Origin: an uncultured Gemmatimonadales bacterium
GTDB lineage: Bacteria > Gemmatimonadota > Gemmatimonadetes > Gemmatimonadales > GWC2-71-9
DNA length: 39,692 nt
Assembly (NCBI GenBank): GCA_947259405.1
Contig: CAMYLY010000020.1
Coordinates: forward strand, 1-39,692
Reading direction: 5' to 3'
The position numbers were made by a program, and so were the translations under genes. The notes under the pieces were generated by a model, which searched no databases, was not told the origin of the DNA, and worked only from the letters and a program-made list of their open reading frames with translations. Below, piece by piece: positions 16,793 through 25,308 of the stretch (positions within the stretch are counted from its first letter, which is position 1; each line of letters starts with the position of its first letter).

Positions 16793-17992
16793 TCAATTCG
16801 TTGCTACAATCACCCGTGGCGGGTTGGACCACCCCGACCAGCCTTCCGGAGCATCAATGAGTCTGACAGCGCCTTGTCCGGCCATGGTCGCGCGTTCCAC
16901 CTGGAGCCGGCGCCCAATCCGAACCCGTTTGGACCACTCCGCCTCCACAAGATCGCGAAAGCGGTCGGCGAGCGGCTCGTTGTCCCACACGGTCCACCAG
17001 ACCAACACGTGATCCTCGCCGTCCTCGACTACGGCGTATTGATCACCATCCCATCCAAGCGCGCCTGCCGTTCCTACGGAGATGCTTCCTGAAAGCTCTC
17101 GGAGCAGGATTCGCATCTCGAATTCTCCAAGGCCATCCTGGTAGACGAGCGCGTCCGTGTCATCAAAGGCCAGGCTGAGCGGACGGTCACCCTCGCGGTA
17201 CTTGGTCGGGTGAAGGATCTGCTCAGTGGAGACCGGCAATCGCGGACCATATGGAACCGTATCGGGGAAGTTCTTGACAAACCAATGGTTGAAGATCGCG
17301 CCCTGTAAATAGGGGAAGATCAGGGTTTCCTGAATGATGGCCGGTGCGGTGTTGAAGACCGGCATCTGTTCCTGGCCCTGTCGCACCTGTTCCCGATACG
17401 TCTCCCAGAAATCAGGGATCGCGTCGAGGTCCTGATTGGGCAGCAACGCGTGGATTGACGCCAGGGTAGCCTGCCCTTCGATCATGGCTTGAGCAGCAAT
17501 CACTACGTCGTTGGCCCCCTCAGGAGTAAGGAGCGAATCGAGAGGCGTGTATTGGGCCTGGAGTGCATGCACGAGCTCGTGGGCAAGGATCAGCCCGACC
17601 TGCACTTCGTCCGTGCCCTCGATGAGGTACAGGGCATTGGAATCCGGATCGAAGAACCCGACCACCTGTTCCGAGTACAGCGGCAACAGCATTTCACGAA
17701 GATCCAGGTCCTCGGGTATGAGCCCGAACAACCGATACGCCGCCTCGATCCCCTTCACGCGCTCCGAGGGCAAATCGGTTTCGATCTTTGTCTGGAGGTA
17801 AGTCACCAACTGCTCGCGCGTGCGGATCTGAATATCAGGCGGCGTCTTGAACGTGAGGCCAACTGCCCGTTCGACATTCGGAATGACGCGTTCCGCCGCC
17901 GCGTCGACCACGGCCTCGAACCGCTGTTCGGCACGGGAGCACCCGGGTGTCGTCAGCGCCAACATCAATGCCATCACACGAATTCGCCCCAT
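16793..17992 (-). CDS. Putative zinc metallopeptidase lipoprotein
   Basis: The 399-residue product has a signal peptide with a lipobox (TPGC, Cys18). ATG 17992 is chosen over GTG 18004 because a GAGGGG site abuts the GTG but lies 11 bases before the ATG. A gluzincin-like site is visible: HELVH (138-142) and downstream MIEGQA with Glu172 as the probable third zinc ligand. Preceding it, FFDPDSNALYLIE resembles strands that flank such sites. No named peptidase family is recognised. It faces the periplasm from a membrane anchor. It stands alone: a terminator at 18089-18117 separates it from the DUF4097 gene upstream, and it converges on the DUF445 gene with a 2 bp gap. Confidence 0.72.
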   Translation of the reverse strand: MGRIRVMALMLALTTPGCSRAEQRFEAVVDAAAERVIPNVERAVGLTFKTPPDIQIRTREQLVTYLQTKIETDLPSERVKGIEAAYRLFGLIPEDLDLREMLLPLYSEQVVGFFDPDSNALYLIEGTDEVQVGLILAHELVHALQAQYTPLDSLLTPEGANDVVIAAQAMIEGQATLASIHALLPNQDLDAIPDFWETYREQVRQGQEQMPVFNTAPAIIQETLIFPYLQGAIFNHWFVKNFPDTVPYGPRLPVSTEQILHPTKYREGDRPLSLAFDDTDALVYQDGLGEFEMRILLRELSGSISVGTAGALGWDGDQYAVVEDGEDHVLVWWTVWDNEPLADRFRDLVEAEWSKRVRIGRRLQVERATMAGQGAVRLIDAPEGWSGWSNPPRVIVATN

Positions 17993-18080
17993 TAGTCGAA
18001 ACACCCCTCGAGGAATGAACCTGCAAGGAACTGAGGCGAAGTGCGGTCGTCAACTCGATGCTGGCTCAACGAGATGGGGT

Positions 18081-18117
18081 AAAGAAAAGGCGGCGCTACG
18101 TTCGTCGCAGCGCCGCC
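18081..18117 (-). terminator. Intrinsic terminator of the ECF/DUF4097 operon
   Basis: A perfect 9-bp stem (18117-18109 against 18097-18089 on the minus strand) has an 11-base loop. It is followed on the minus strand by TTTTCTTT. It lies about 26 bases after the last DUF4097 stop, so it ends that operon before the metallopeptidase gene. Confidence 0.88.
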
Positions 18118-18142
18118 AAGCGGTGATCGGCAGGGTGTCCGG

Positions 18143-18964
18143 CTATCCCTCGATCAACCGAATGCTCCCATTGACCGTCTCGAGCTTGAGCTCGGGACCA
18201 CCGCCCCCAATGGTGCCACTCATCTCGCGCGGACCCCAGCGGCCACGAACCGTGAGCGGAAAATCCGTTTCGATGCGGCCGTTCACCGTCGCGGCTCGCA
18301 CATCGGCCCGGGCTCCAGCGGGAAGCTCGACAGTGATTTGGCCGTTGACGGTCTCGAATTCGAGGTCGGCGCTCAACATGCTGCCGAGTCGGGCCATGAT
18401 GTTGCCATTCACCGTCTGAGCCTGCGCCGCCGAGCTGGTCGCGATCGTGACGTCACCGTTCACGGTCCCGGCGTCAACCTCGCTCTCGAGCCCCTCGGCC
18501 TCGACATCTCCGTTCACCGTGCGACCCACGAACTTGACGCCAGCGGGTACGCGGACCGTAAACTCGACCTTGGTATCGTTATTGCGCACATTGTTCCGGC
18601 CTCGGCCGTCAGCCCGACACTCGTTGGGTCGATCCTCGTTCTCCGAAGGGTACAGGGCGCAGATCGTGACGCCGCCATCGTGTTCGACGACCTCGATTCT
18701 GACGTCGGCAGGATTGCCCCGACGGCCCTCTCGCTTCACCGCCCTCACCTCGACTTGGGATCCGCTCGCGAGCATGGCCCGGACGGGGCCGTTCACACCT
18801 CGGATGCGCACCACCTGGCTCGATGACAGGCGCCCCTGCCACTCGAAATCGCCTTGCTGGGCCTGGGTGGTCGTTCCAGACGACCCCACGGTGACATACC
18901 CGGTGTAGGCAATGGCGCCCAACACGGCAAATACTGGGAAGAATCTCATCGTTCCATACCTCAT
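18143..18964 (-). CDS. DUF4097-type exported repeat protein (distal copy)
   Basis: The 273-residue product has an N-terminal signal/anchor segment (FFPVFAVLGAIAYTGYVTVG). It then has repeating short strands with the hallmark TVNGDV/TVNGQI/TVNGRI turn (six or more copies), typical of DUF4097 beta-helical proteins. Two Cys in the middle (ICALYPSENEDRPNEC) could form a disulphide. It is the last gene of the ECF sigma operon, 29 bases after a related gene. Family members are often found beside ECF sigma and anti-sigma genes, but their function is not established; an envelope role is inferred. Start ATG 18964 has AGGA upstream; ATG 18949 is an alternative. Confidence 0.82.
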   Translation of the reverse strand: MRYGTMRFFPVFAVLGAIAYTGYVTVGSSGTTTQAQQGDFEWQGRLSSSQVVRIRGVNGPVRAMLASGSQVEVRAVKREGRRGNPADVRIEVVEHDGGVTICALYPSENEDRPNECRADGRGRNNVRNNDTKVEFTVRVPAGVKFVGRTVNGDVEAEGLESEVDAGTVNGDVTIATSSAAQAQTVNGNIMARLGSMLSADLEFETVNGQITVELPAGARADVRAATVNGRIETDFPLTVRGRWGPREMSGTIGGGGPELKLETVNGSIRLIEG

Positions 18965-18993
18965 TGGAGGATCCAGGACCTGGTCACAGATCC

Positions 18994-19833
18994 TTACGGT
19001 CGTTCCAGACTAATAGTGCCACCGAATGAGCTGAGCGCGATCTGGGCCCGCCCTCCGCCTAATGTGAATTCAAACCGTTTCCCCGAATCCGTAGACGACA
19101 TCAGGGTAATCGGGAAATCCGACTCGAAGTCGCCGCTGAACGTCGACACGGACACCGTTGCGGAGATATCACTCGGGATGGCCAGCGTGATGTCGCCGTT
19201 GTGCGTCGTGAAGCCATAGCGGCCACTGCCTTCGATCGTGCCTTCATACGTCACATCGCCGTTCACCGTCGTGGCTTCCACATTACTGGACCGGACGTTC
19301 TCGAGGTCGATCTCTCCATTCACGGTCTCCGTAACGATTTCGCCCCGAGCATCGATGACGGTCACATCCCCATTGCTGGAACTGACATCGATGCGGCCTT
19401 GACTCCCCTCGCATTCCACGTCGCCTTGGATTGAGTGGAGCGAGACGCGGCCATTCCCGCCCGTGAGATGCACGTCGCCCTGGACGGTCTCCACGGACAC
19501 GTCGCTCGACGCGCCACGGATGTCAGCCTCGACGAACGTTCCGTCGATCATGAGCGGCATCGTGGCGGGGATCGTCAACTCCATGTCGACGTCGGACATG
19601 CCACCCGTCCCGTCGCGCATCCTGATTCGGACACCGGCATTCGACGAACTCACGGCAAGGCCTGCGGACCGGGAGTGGTCGGCGAGGATTCTGATCTCGC
19701 TCCGCTCCCACGTTCGGACAGTCACCTCACCACGCATCACCGTGATATGCAGCCGCGCATCAGGCGAGACAGTGAACGTCGTATCCGTGTCTTGGCCCAC
19801 GATCGCCGCAGCAAGGGCGAAAACAGTCAACAT
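18994..19833 (-). CDS. DUF4097-type exported repeat protein (proximal copy)
   Basis: The 279-residue product begins with a short signal (MLTVFALAAAIVGQ). It then shows a right-handed repeat pattern of short strands: VETVQGDVHL, LHSIQGDVEC, VSSSNGDVTV, TETVNGEIDL, ATTVNGDVTY, FTTHNGDITL and STFSGDFESD. These align with the turns of the neighbouring protein, so the two are paralogues that have diverged. It probably folds as a beta-helix in the periplasm or at the surface. It is 16 bases after the anti-sigma gene, hence in the ECF operon. Its function is unknown beyond the family. Confidence 0.82.
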   Translation of the reverse strand: MLTVFALAAAIVGQDTDTTFTVSPDARLHITVMRGEVTVRTWERSEIRILADHSRSAGLAVSSSNAGVRIRMRDGTGGMSDVDMELTIPATMPLMIDGTFVEADIRGASSDVSVETVQGDVHLTGGNGRVSLHSIQGDVECEGSQGRIDVSSSNGDVTVIDARGEIVTETVNGEIDLENVRSSNVEATTVNGDVTYEGTIEGSGRYGFTTHNGDITLAIPSDISATVSVSTFSGDFESDFPITLMSSTDSGKRFEFTLGGGRAQIALSSFGGTISLERP

Positions 19834-19849
19834 TGGATCGTCTTTCTCC

Positions 19850-20512
19850 TCAGCTCGCCGCGGTGGCCAACGTAACAGCCTGCGCGAGCAGTTCGAGCTT
19901 TTGTCGCTTGGTATGCGCGAGATGCGAATTCAAGAACTGGTCATTCGGTTCCTCGCGGAGCGCCTGCACGGCTTCCGCAATCGCCTGGTCAATCGTGGCC
20001 AGACTCTGTTCCAGCACGACGATGGTCGCCGAGTCCAGCTGGCTCCTGTGTTCATCGAGCGCATGGACAAGCTCATCGACGGCAGTGTCATAAGACGCGT
20101 CGGACGCCGCGATCCCCACTGGGATCACTGTCGCGGCGCCAGGGCTTGGTGACTCGGAGCGAGTCGCGAGCATGGTCGACCCGACGGCGGTGACGACGAG
20201 TGTCGCGGCCGCCGCCAGCAGCTGCGTCGCCGTGAATGCGAACCGCCTCCTCGGACGACGACTCTCGATGTCTACGACGGGAGTCTCACCGGTATGGGCC
20301 GCGCGAATACGCGTGGCGATCCCGCTCCACAGGTCTCTCGACGGTTCCGAATCTTCGAGCGACGCGGCACGCTCCTGCACGGCCCGAAGCTCGTCGAGCG
20401 TGGTCGTGCACGCCTCACACGTTGCGAGATGCGCTTCGAGCAACTGCGCCTGGTCGACCTGCAGGTCGCCATCGAGGTACTCTGACAGCTGGCTCGTCCA
20501 TTCGTCAGTCAT
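19850..20512 (-). CDS. Zinc-finger anti-sigma factor
   Basis: The 220-residue product has an N-terminal zinc anti-sigma domain with HLATCEAC (His28, Cys32, Cys35). A basic segment (ESRRPRRR) precedes one membrane helix (about 94-116), and a C-terminal helical periplasmic part follows. It should hold the adjacent ECF sigma factor at the membrane and release it on an envelope signal. The gene lies 10 bases after the sigma gene. The periplasmic helices (VDELVHALDEHRSQLDSA) resemble a sensor region without a named fold. Confidence 0.88.
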   Translation of the reverse strand: MTDEWTSQLSEYLDGDLQVDQAQLLEAHLATCEACTTTLDELRAVQERAASLEDSEPSRDLWSGIATRIRAAHTGETPVVDIESRRPRRRFAFTATQLLAAAATLVVTAVGSTMLATRSESPSPGAATVIPVGIAASDASYDTAVDELVHALDEHRSQLDSATIVVLEQSLATIDQAIAEAVQALREEPNDQFLNSHLAHTKRQKLELLAQAVTLATAAS

Positions 20513-20522
20513 GTTCGACTCC

Positions 20523-21104
20523 TCATCCAGCGAGGTGCCCGCGGAGACTCATGCGCGCTCGGTGCAGCTGCGCCTTCGAGGTGCCCGCCGTCACCCCCAG
20601 CATCTCCGCGATCTCTCGATGCTTAAACCCTTCCACGTCGTGCAACACGAAGACCTCACGGGCTCCGTCCGGTAGCTTTCGCAGGGCCCCTTCGAAGTCC
20701 ATTCGCAGTTCCGGCGACCCACTCGCGCCCTTCGCGCGGTGCTCCATTCCCTCGTCTCCCACGAACCGACCCTCGCGTTTGCTCCGGCTGGTTCGACTCG
20801 CCAACAGCACGTTGATTGCCAGCCGGTGGAGCCAGGTCCCGAACGCCGCCTCGCCCCTGAACGTGCCCAGCTTCTCCCACGCACGGACGAACACATCTTG
20901 CGTCGCCTCGTCGGCATCATCGAAACCGAGGATACGCCGTGCGAGCGAGTTGACACGGGCCAAATGCGCGCGGTAGAGGCGTTCGAAGGCGCGCGCGTCC
21001 CCAGCCGCAGCCAGCGCGACATCCGCGGTCTCAGCGTCGCTGGCCGTGGAGACCGGACGCCGGGTCAGGGCGTCCACTCCTCGCTGCCCATTGTGTCCAT
21101 GCAC
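20523..21104 (-). CDS. ECF RNA polymerase sigma factor
   Basis: The 193-residue product has sigma region 2 (FERLYRAHLARVNSLARRI, DDADEATQDVFVRAWEKL, FGTWLHRLAINVLL). Region 4 follows (LPDGAREVFVLHDVEGFKHREIAEMLGVTAGTSKAQLHRAR, residues about 145-185). There is no region 1 or 3. It directs RNA polymerase to a dedicated promoter set, probably including its own operon with the anti-sigma and two DUF4097 genes. The start is uncertain: GTG 21104 is the longest option. It follows the prepilin peptidase gene by 39 bases, where I could not define an ECF promoter. Confidence 0.9.
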   Translation of the reverse strand: MHGHNGQRGVDALTRRPVSTASDAETADVALAAAGDARAFERLYRAHLARVNSLARRILGFDDADEATQDVFVRAWEKLGTFRGEAAFGTWLHRLAINVLLASRTSRSKREGRFVGDEGMEHRAKGASGSPELRMDFEGALRKLPDGAREVFVLHDVEGFKHREIAEMLGVTAGTSKAQLHRARMSLRGHLAG

Positions 21105-21143
21105 CTCATTGGATAGTGACGGGAGCTGAAAGGTTGAGATCGG

Positions 21144-21920
21144 TCACGAGACCCCAAGAAGACCGAGATACCACGCCCAGACGGCGTCCCCGGCCACGAA
21201 CGCGATGGCGGCAGCCGTGGCCAGGAAGACGCCGAACGGGAGCTGCAGCCCCTGCTGCCTCTTCGCGAGGGCGATGGGCCCGAAGACCAGCGTCCCCAGC
21301 AAGGCGGCCAGGAACACCGTCAGCAGGACTCCTGACCAGCCCACAAAGGCTCCGACCATCGTCATCATCCAGAGGTCGCCGCCACCCATGGCGTCCTTCT
21401 TGAGCGCCCAGGTTCCCACCGTGCCCACGCCCCAGATGAGGGCGAATCCGGCCGCGGCGCCGATGAGGGCGAACCGCAGGCCGGGCCATCCGTCGAGCGC
21501 AGCCAGCACGATCCCGATCGCGAGTCCGCCAAACGTGAATTCGTGCGGGATGATCATGTGCGTAGCGTCGGTGACGGTAATGCCCAGGAGGATCGTCCCG
21601 AGCAGCGCTGCGGCGACACCGCCCGTTGTGAGCCCGTAGTACCAGGCGGCCGCAATCCAGATGAGGGCCGTCAACGCTTCCACGATGGGGTACTGGATCG
21701 AGATCGGATCCTTGCACGCCCGGCATCGGCCACCGAGCACAAGCCACGAGAGGATCGGGATATTGTCGTACCACCCCACGGGGGCCCCGCATTTCGGGCA
21801 CTTCGACCCGGGAAACACGAGCGATTCGTCAGCCGGCAGCCGGACGATGCAGACGTTGAGGAAGCTGCCCACCACCCCACCAAGTAGGCCAGCCAGGACC
21901 AGCCGCATCCACTCAGGCAT
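21144..21920 (-). CDS. pilD: Type IV prepilin peptidase / N-methyltransferase
   Basis: This inner-membrane aspartic protease cleaves and N-methylates type IV pilins or pseudopilins. The 258-residue product has the cytoplasmic four-Cys zinc site (CPKCGAPVG and CRACKDPIS, around residues 41-74). It also has PILSWLVLGGRC, the first catalytic Asp in GITVTDATHMIIP and the second in GGGDLWMM (GxGD). About seven hydrophobic segments follow. ATG 21920 overlaps the end of the methyltransferase gene by 8 bases; ATG 21908 is an alternative. No pilin genes are in the window. Confidence 0.92.
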   Translation of the reverse strand: MPEWMRLVLAGLLGGVVGSFLNVCIVRLPADESLVFPGSKCPKCGAPVGWYDNIPILSWLVLGGRCRACKDPISIQYPIVEALTALIWIAAAWYYGLTTGGVAAALLGTILLGITVTDATHMIIPHEFTFGGLAIGIVLAALDGWPGLRFALIGAAAGFALIWGVGTVGTWALKKDAMGGGDLWMMTMVGAFVGWSGVLLTVFLAALLGTLVFGPIALAKRQQGLQLPFGVFLATAAAIAFVAGDAVWAWYLGLLGVS

Positions 21921-22680
21921 GGGCGACCTCGTACAGCACGATTCCAGCGGCAACCACCACGTTGAGCGATTCCGCGCCCCCAGCCAGGGGAATCGCCACC
22001 CTCGCGGACGCCCGCTCGTGAAGCTCCGGCCTTACGCCCGCCCCTTCGTTCCCGACAGCCAGCACCAACCGATCAGGCGGAGTAAGGCGTCCGAGTGGAG
22101 TCCCCTCGGTATCGGCGACCCACAGCGCGGTGTCATGCTCCCGCGTCCAGGCCACCAGCTCTCCCAACGCCGCCGTGACCACGGGAAGGTGAAAGGTGGC
22201 CCCCATTGCCGCGCGCGACACCTTGGGGCTCGTGATGTCGGCGGTGCCGTCCAGCGCAATCACACCCGGTGCCCCAAGCGCCCACGCGGTGCGGAGCAGC
22301 GCGCCAACGTTCCCGGGATCTTGCACCCCGTCCAACACGAGCACCGCCGTGTGCGGTTTGGGCTCCAGGTCGCGGAGACTGCGTTGGGCCACCTCGACGA
22401 TGGCGACGATGCCCTGTGGTGTCTGGGTGTCCGCAATTTCGACGAGCTGCCGGGGCGAAACCTCGTCTACTGGAATGGCGCGCTCCGCGAGCTGCTGGAG
22501 GAGCGCCGCCTCGCGCGGCTGGTCTCCAAACGTCCCGACCGCCAGCGCTCCACGCACCGGCACGCCGGCGTCCAACGCCTCCTCCAGCAGACGCAGACCT
22601 TCGATCACGGTCGCCGCCCGGCGCCGCCTCGCTTTGCGCCGTTGGAGATCACGTGCCTGTGATAGCAGATTGGAAGCCAT
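21913..22680 (-). CDS. TrmH/SpoU-family RNA 2'-O-methyltransferase
   Basis: This enzyme transfers a methyl group from S-adenosylmethionine to a ribose 2'-OH in rRNA or tRNA. The 255-residue product has an N-terminal substrate-binding domain (VIEGLRLLEEALDAGVPV). The SPOUT domain has motif 1 (LDGVQDPGNVGALLRTA), motif 2 (LAVGNEGAGV) and motif 3 (AESLNVVVAAGIVLYE). The length fits the rRNA 2'-O-methyltransferase group (TsnR/RlmB-like); the exact nucleotide cannot be told. It diverges from thiD across a 36 bp gap that must hold both promoters. Confidence 0.92.
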   Translation of the reverse strand: MASNLLSQARDLQRRKARRRRAATVIEGLRLLEEALDAGVPVRGALAVGTFGDQPREAALLQQLAERAIPVDEVSPRQLVEIADTQTPQGIVAIVEVAQRSLRDLEPKPHTAVLVLDGVQDPGNVGALLRTAWALGAPGVIALDGTADITSPKVSRAAMGATFHLPVVTAALGELVAWTREHDTALWVADTEGTPLGRLTPPDRLVLAVGNEGAGVRPELHERASARVAIPLAGGAESLNVVVAAGIVLYEVAHA

Positions 22681-22716
22681 TCGCGTCTATGTTACCCTGA
22701 GTTTGAAGATCACGAA

Positions 22717-23517
22717 ATGCAGATAGCGATGACGATTGCCGGCTCCGATTCCGGGGGCGGCGCCGGTATCCAAGCCGACTTGAAGACGTTCCATCAGTTC
22801 GGCGTATTCGGAACATCGGTGATCACGGCTGTTACGGCGCAAAACACGAAGAGCGTCACCGCCGTCCATGCCGTCCCCGTAGGTATGGTGCGGGACCAGA
22901 TCGCCGCCGTGGCGGACGACCTTCCCCCGCACGCGTGCAAGACAGGCATGCTCGCATCAGCCGAGTTGGTGGAGACCGTCGCTGTATGTCTCCGCGCACG
23001 TGCGTTTCCCAACTACGTGCTCGATCCAGTGATGATTGCCACGTCCGGCGACCGACTGTTGGCGGAAGACGCCGAACGATCCGTGACGGAGTATCTGATG
23101 CCCCTGGCCACGGTCGTGACCCCGAACGCACCCGAGGCAGCCGTCATGGCTGGGCGTCCGGTGTCCGATCAGTCGGCCATGGCGGAGGCAGGTAGAGCCC
23201 TCGTGGACCGCGGCGCGCGGGCAGCACTCATCAAGGGCGGTCATCTCGACTACCCCACGGTCATCGATCTCCTCGTCACGGAAGACGACGTGCATCGATT
23301 CGAACATCCGCGTGTGCAGACCTCTTCCACGCACGGCACGGGATGCACGCTGTCAGCGGCCATCGCGGCCAGCCTCGCCTTAGGGCAGGAGCTCGTCACC
23401 GCCGTCGAGCATGCGCTCGACTTCGTCCATCAGGCCATCGCGACCGCGCCGGACCTAGGCCAGGGGCACGGTCCGCTCAACCATCTGGCGCCCATCCCTC
23501 ATCGACCGCAACCATGA
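22717..23517 (+). CDS. thiD: Hydroxymethylpyrimidine (phosphate) kinase
   Basis: ThiD phosphorylates HMP and HMP-phosphate in thiamine synthesis. The 266-residue product has the ribokinase-like markers AGSDSGGGAGIQADLKTF, SVITAVTAQNT, KTGMLAS, LDPVMIATSGDRLL, TPNAPEAAVMAG, LIKGGHL and the active-site loop THGTGCTLSAAIAASLA with the catalytic Cys. The length is normal. Its stop shares ATGA with the next gene. There is no TPP riboswitch in the 36 bp before it, so thiamine control is not visible here. Confidence 0.95.
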   Translation: MQIAMTIAGSDSGGGAGIQADLKTFHQFGVFGTSVITAVTAQNTKSVTAVHAVPVGMVRDQIAAVADDLPPHACKTGMLASAELVETVAVCLRARAFPNYVLDPVMIATSGDRLLAEDAERSVTEYLMPLATVVTPNAPEAAVMAGRPVSDQSAMAEAGRALVDRGARAALIKGGHLDYPTVIDLLVTEDDVHRFEHPRVQTSSTHGTGCTLSAAIAASLALGQELVTAVEHALDFVHQAIATAPDLGQGHGPLNHLAPIPHRPQP

Positions 23518-24959
23518 CGAGCAAGCATTTCGACCCACCGCCTCCCGAAGGAGGGCTTTACTGCAACCGCACCCTCAACATGCGGAGTATCCGCGCGATC
23601 GGATACGACATGGACTACACGCTGGTCCACTATCGTATCGACGAGTGGGAACGCGCGGCCTATCAGCATCTCAAGGAAAAGCTCCTGGCACTTGGCTGGC
23701 CGGTGGAAACGCTGGAGTTTGATCCCGCGTTGGTGATTCGCGGGCTCATTATCGATCTCGAGCACGGCAACATCGTCAAGGCCAACCGATTCGGGTACGT
23801 GAAGCGTGCCTACCATGGGACGGAGCGTATCCCGTTCGAGGAGCAGCGTCGCCTCTACGGTCGAACGCTCGTGGATCTTGCAGAGGATCGATGGGTGTTC
23901 CTGAACACTCTGTTCTCGCTCTCCGAAACGTGTATGTACAGCCAACTGGTCGACCTCCTCGACAAGGGTGCCATTGAAGGAACGATTGGCTATCGCGACC
24001 TCTATAGAATCGTGCGCGCCTCCATCGACGAAGCGCATCTGGAGGGGGATCTCAAGGCCAAGGTCATCGAGGACCCCGAACGGTTCGTGCAGCTCGACGC
24101 CGAAGGCCCCCGCGCCCTGCTCGACCAGAAGGCGGCCGGGAAGAAGTTGCTCTTGATCACGAACTCGGAATGGGAGTACGCGGAGGCGATGATGACCTAC
24201 GCGTACGATCGGTTTCTGCCCGGGGGCATGACGTGGCGCGAGTTGTTCGACCTCGTGATCGTCGCCGCCCGTAAGCCTGATTTCTTCTTTCAGCAGGGAC
24301 CGGTCTTCCGCATCACCGACGACGCCGGTCTCCTCCGCCCCGCTCCGACGGGAATTCTGGACGACGGGATCTATCTCGGTGGGAACGCCCGCATGGTGGA
24401 GGAGCGACTCGGGCTATCGGGCGACGAGATTCTCTACGTGGGCGACCACATGTATACCGATGTGCACGTGACCAAGGACGTGCTGCGGTGGCGAACGGCG
24501 CTGATCCTGTTCGAGCTCGAAGCGGAACTCCAGCACATGCGGGCCTTCCAGACACAGCAGCAGCAACTTGGCACCCTCATGCAGGACAAGACGGCGCTCG
24601 AGTTCGACTCCTATCAGCTGCGGCTGACGCTCCAACGCACCCGGGCCGCAGGAGAAAAGCCCCGTGACGTCGAGCGACGGCTTGCCGACGTGCGCGCACA
24701 GATTGCCGCCCTGGATGAACAGATCGCGCCGCTGGCATCGGAGTCGGGGCGACTGAGTAACGACCGCTGGGGCCTGCTCATGCGGGCGGGAAACGACAAG
24801 AGCTACTTGGCACGCCAGGTCGAACGATGGGCGGACATCTACACCTCACGCGTGTCGAATTTTCTCAATCACACCCCGTTCATCTACCTCCGAGCTCCTC
24901 GCGGGACCTTGCCGCACGACATGATCCCCACGCTCGCGCCGGAGGAGGATGGCGACTGA
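23514..24959 (+). CDS. HAD-superfamily 5'-nucleotidase (HAD-IG, cN-II-like)
   Basis: The 481-residue product belongs to the purine 5'-nucleotidase group of HAD hydrolases. Motif I is YDMDYTLVHY (nucleophile Asp32, acid/base Asp34), motif II lies at LLLITNSEWEYAEAMMTY, and motif IV is ILYVGDHMYTDV. Family-specific segments IVKANRFGYVKRAYHG and SNFLNHTPFIYLRAPRGTLP are present. It should dephosphorylate IMP/GMP-type nucleotides; the exact substrate is inferred. A helical insert after motif IV (about 340-430) is Gln/Arg-rich and coiled-coil-like. ATG 23514 overlaps the thiD stop, so the pair is coupled. Confidence 0.88.
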   Translation: MTSKHFDPPPPEGGLYCNRTLNMRSIRAIGYDMDYTLVHYRIDEWERAAYQHLKEKLLALGWPVETLEFDPALVIRGLIIDLEHGNIVKANRFGYVKRAYHGTERIPFEEQRRLYGRTLVDLAEDRWVFLNTLFSLSETCMYSQLVDLLDKGAIEGTIGYRDLYRIVRASIDEAHLEGDLKAKVIEDPERFVQLDAEGPRALLDQKAAGKKLLLITNSEWEYAEAMMTYAYDRFLPGGMTWRELFDLVIVAARKPDFFFQQGPVFRITDDAGLLRPAPTGILDDGIYLGGNARMVEERLGLSGDEILYVGDHMYTDVHVTKDVLRWRTALILFELEAELQHMRAFQTQQQQLGTLMQDKTALEFDSYQLRLTLQRTRAAGEKPRDVERRLADVRAQIAALDEQIAPLASESGRLSNDRWGLLMRAGNDKSYLARQVERWADIYTSRVSNFLNHTPFIYLRAPRGTLPHDMIPTLAPEEDGD

Positions 24960-25023
24960 ATATTTGCGCCGTTGAACGGTGCCATCCCATCTTAAGCACA
25001 CTTTCCATCTACGAGGTCATCCC

Positions 25024-25308
25024 ATGCATCGAGTGCGGCGTTTCGGCGTGATACAGACAGCGAACATGGCGGCCGTGATGTACTTCGTCATGACCATCAT
25101 TGTCTTCCTGCCGTTTGTCTTCATTGGGAGCATGCTACCCAGCGACGGCGCGACCGACTTTAGCGTGTTCAGCGGCGCGTTCCTGTTCTTCCTGCCTCCG
25201 CTCTACGCCGCATTCGGGTGGGTTGCCACGGCGATCGCGTGCTGGTTCTACAACATCATCGCCGGCTTCGTAGGAGGGGTAGCGGTCGAGCTCGAAGCGG
25301 AGGTCTAG
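25024..25308 (+). CDS. Small DUF3566-like membrane protein
   Basis: The 94-residue product starts at ATG 25024 with GAGGT about 8 bases upstream. It has a short basic N-terminus (MHRVRRFGVIQTANMAAV), two or three hydrophobic segments, and ends in CWFYNIIAGFVGGVAVELE. The YN(L/I)(V/I)A..GG..VELE ending is typical of small DUF3566-like proteins; the role is unknown. Its TAG stop forms one half of a shared CTAG with the convergent M48 peptidase gene. Confidence 0.75.
   Translation: MHRVRRFGVIQTANMAAVMYFVMTIIVFLPFVFIGSMLPSDGATDFSVFSGAFLFFLPPLYAAFGWVATAIACWFYNIIAGFVGGVAVELEAEV

Noticed and set aside
22681..22716. TPP riboswitch before thiD
   Set aside because: The gap is only 36 bases and shared with a divergent gene, too short for a riboswitch.
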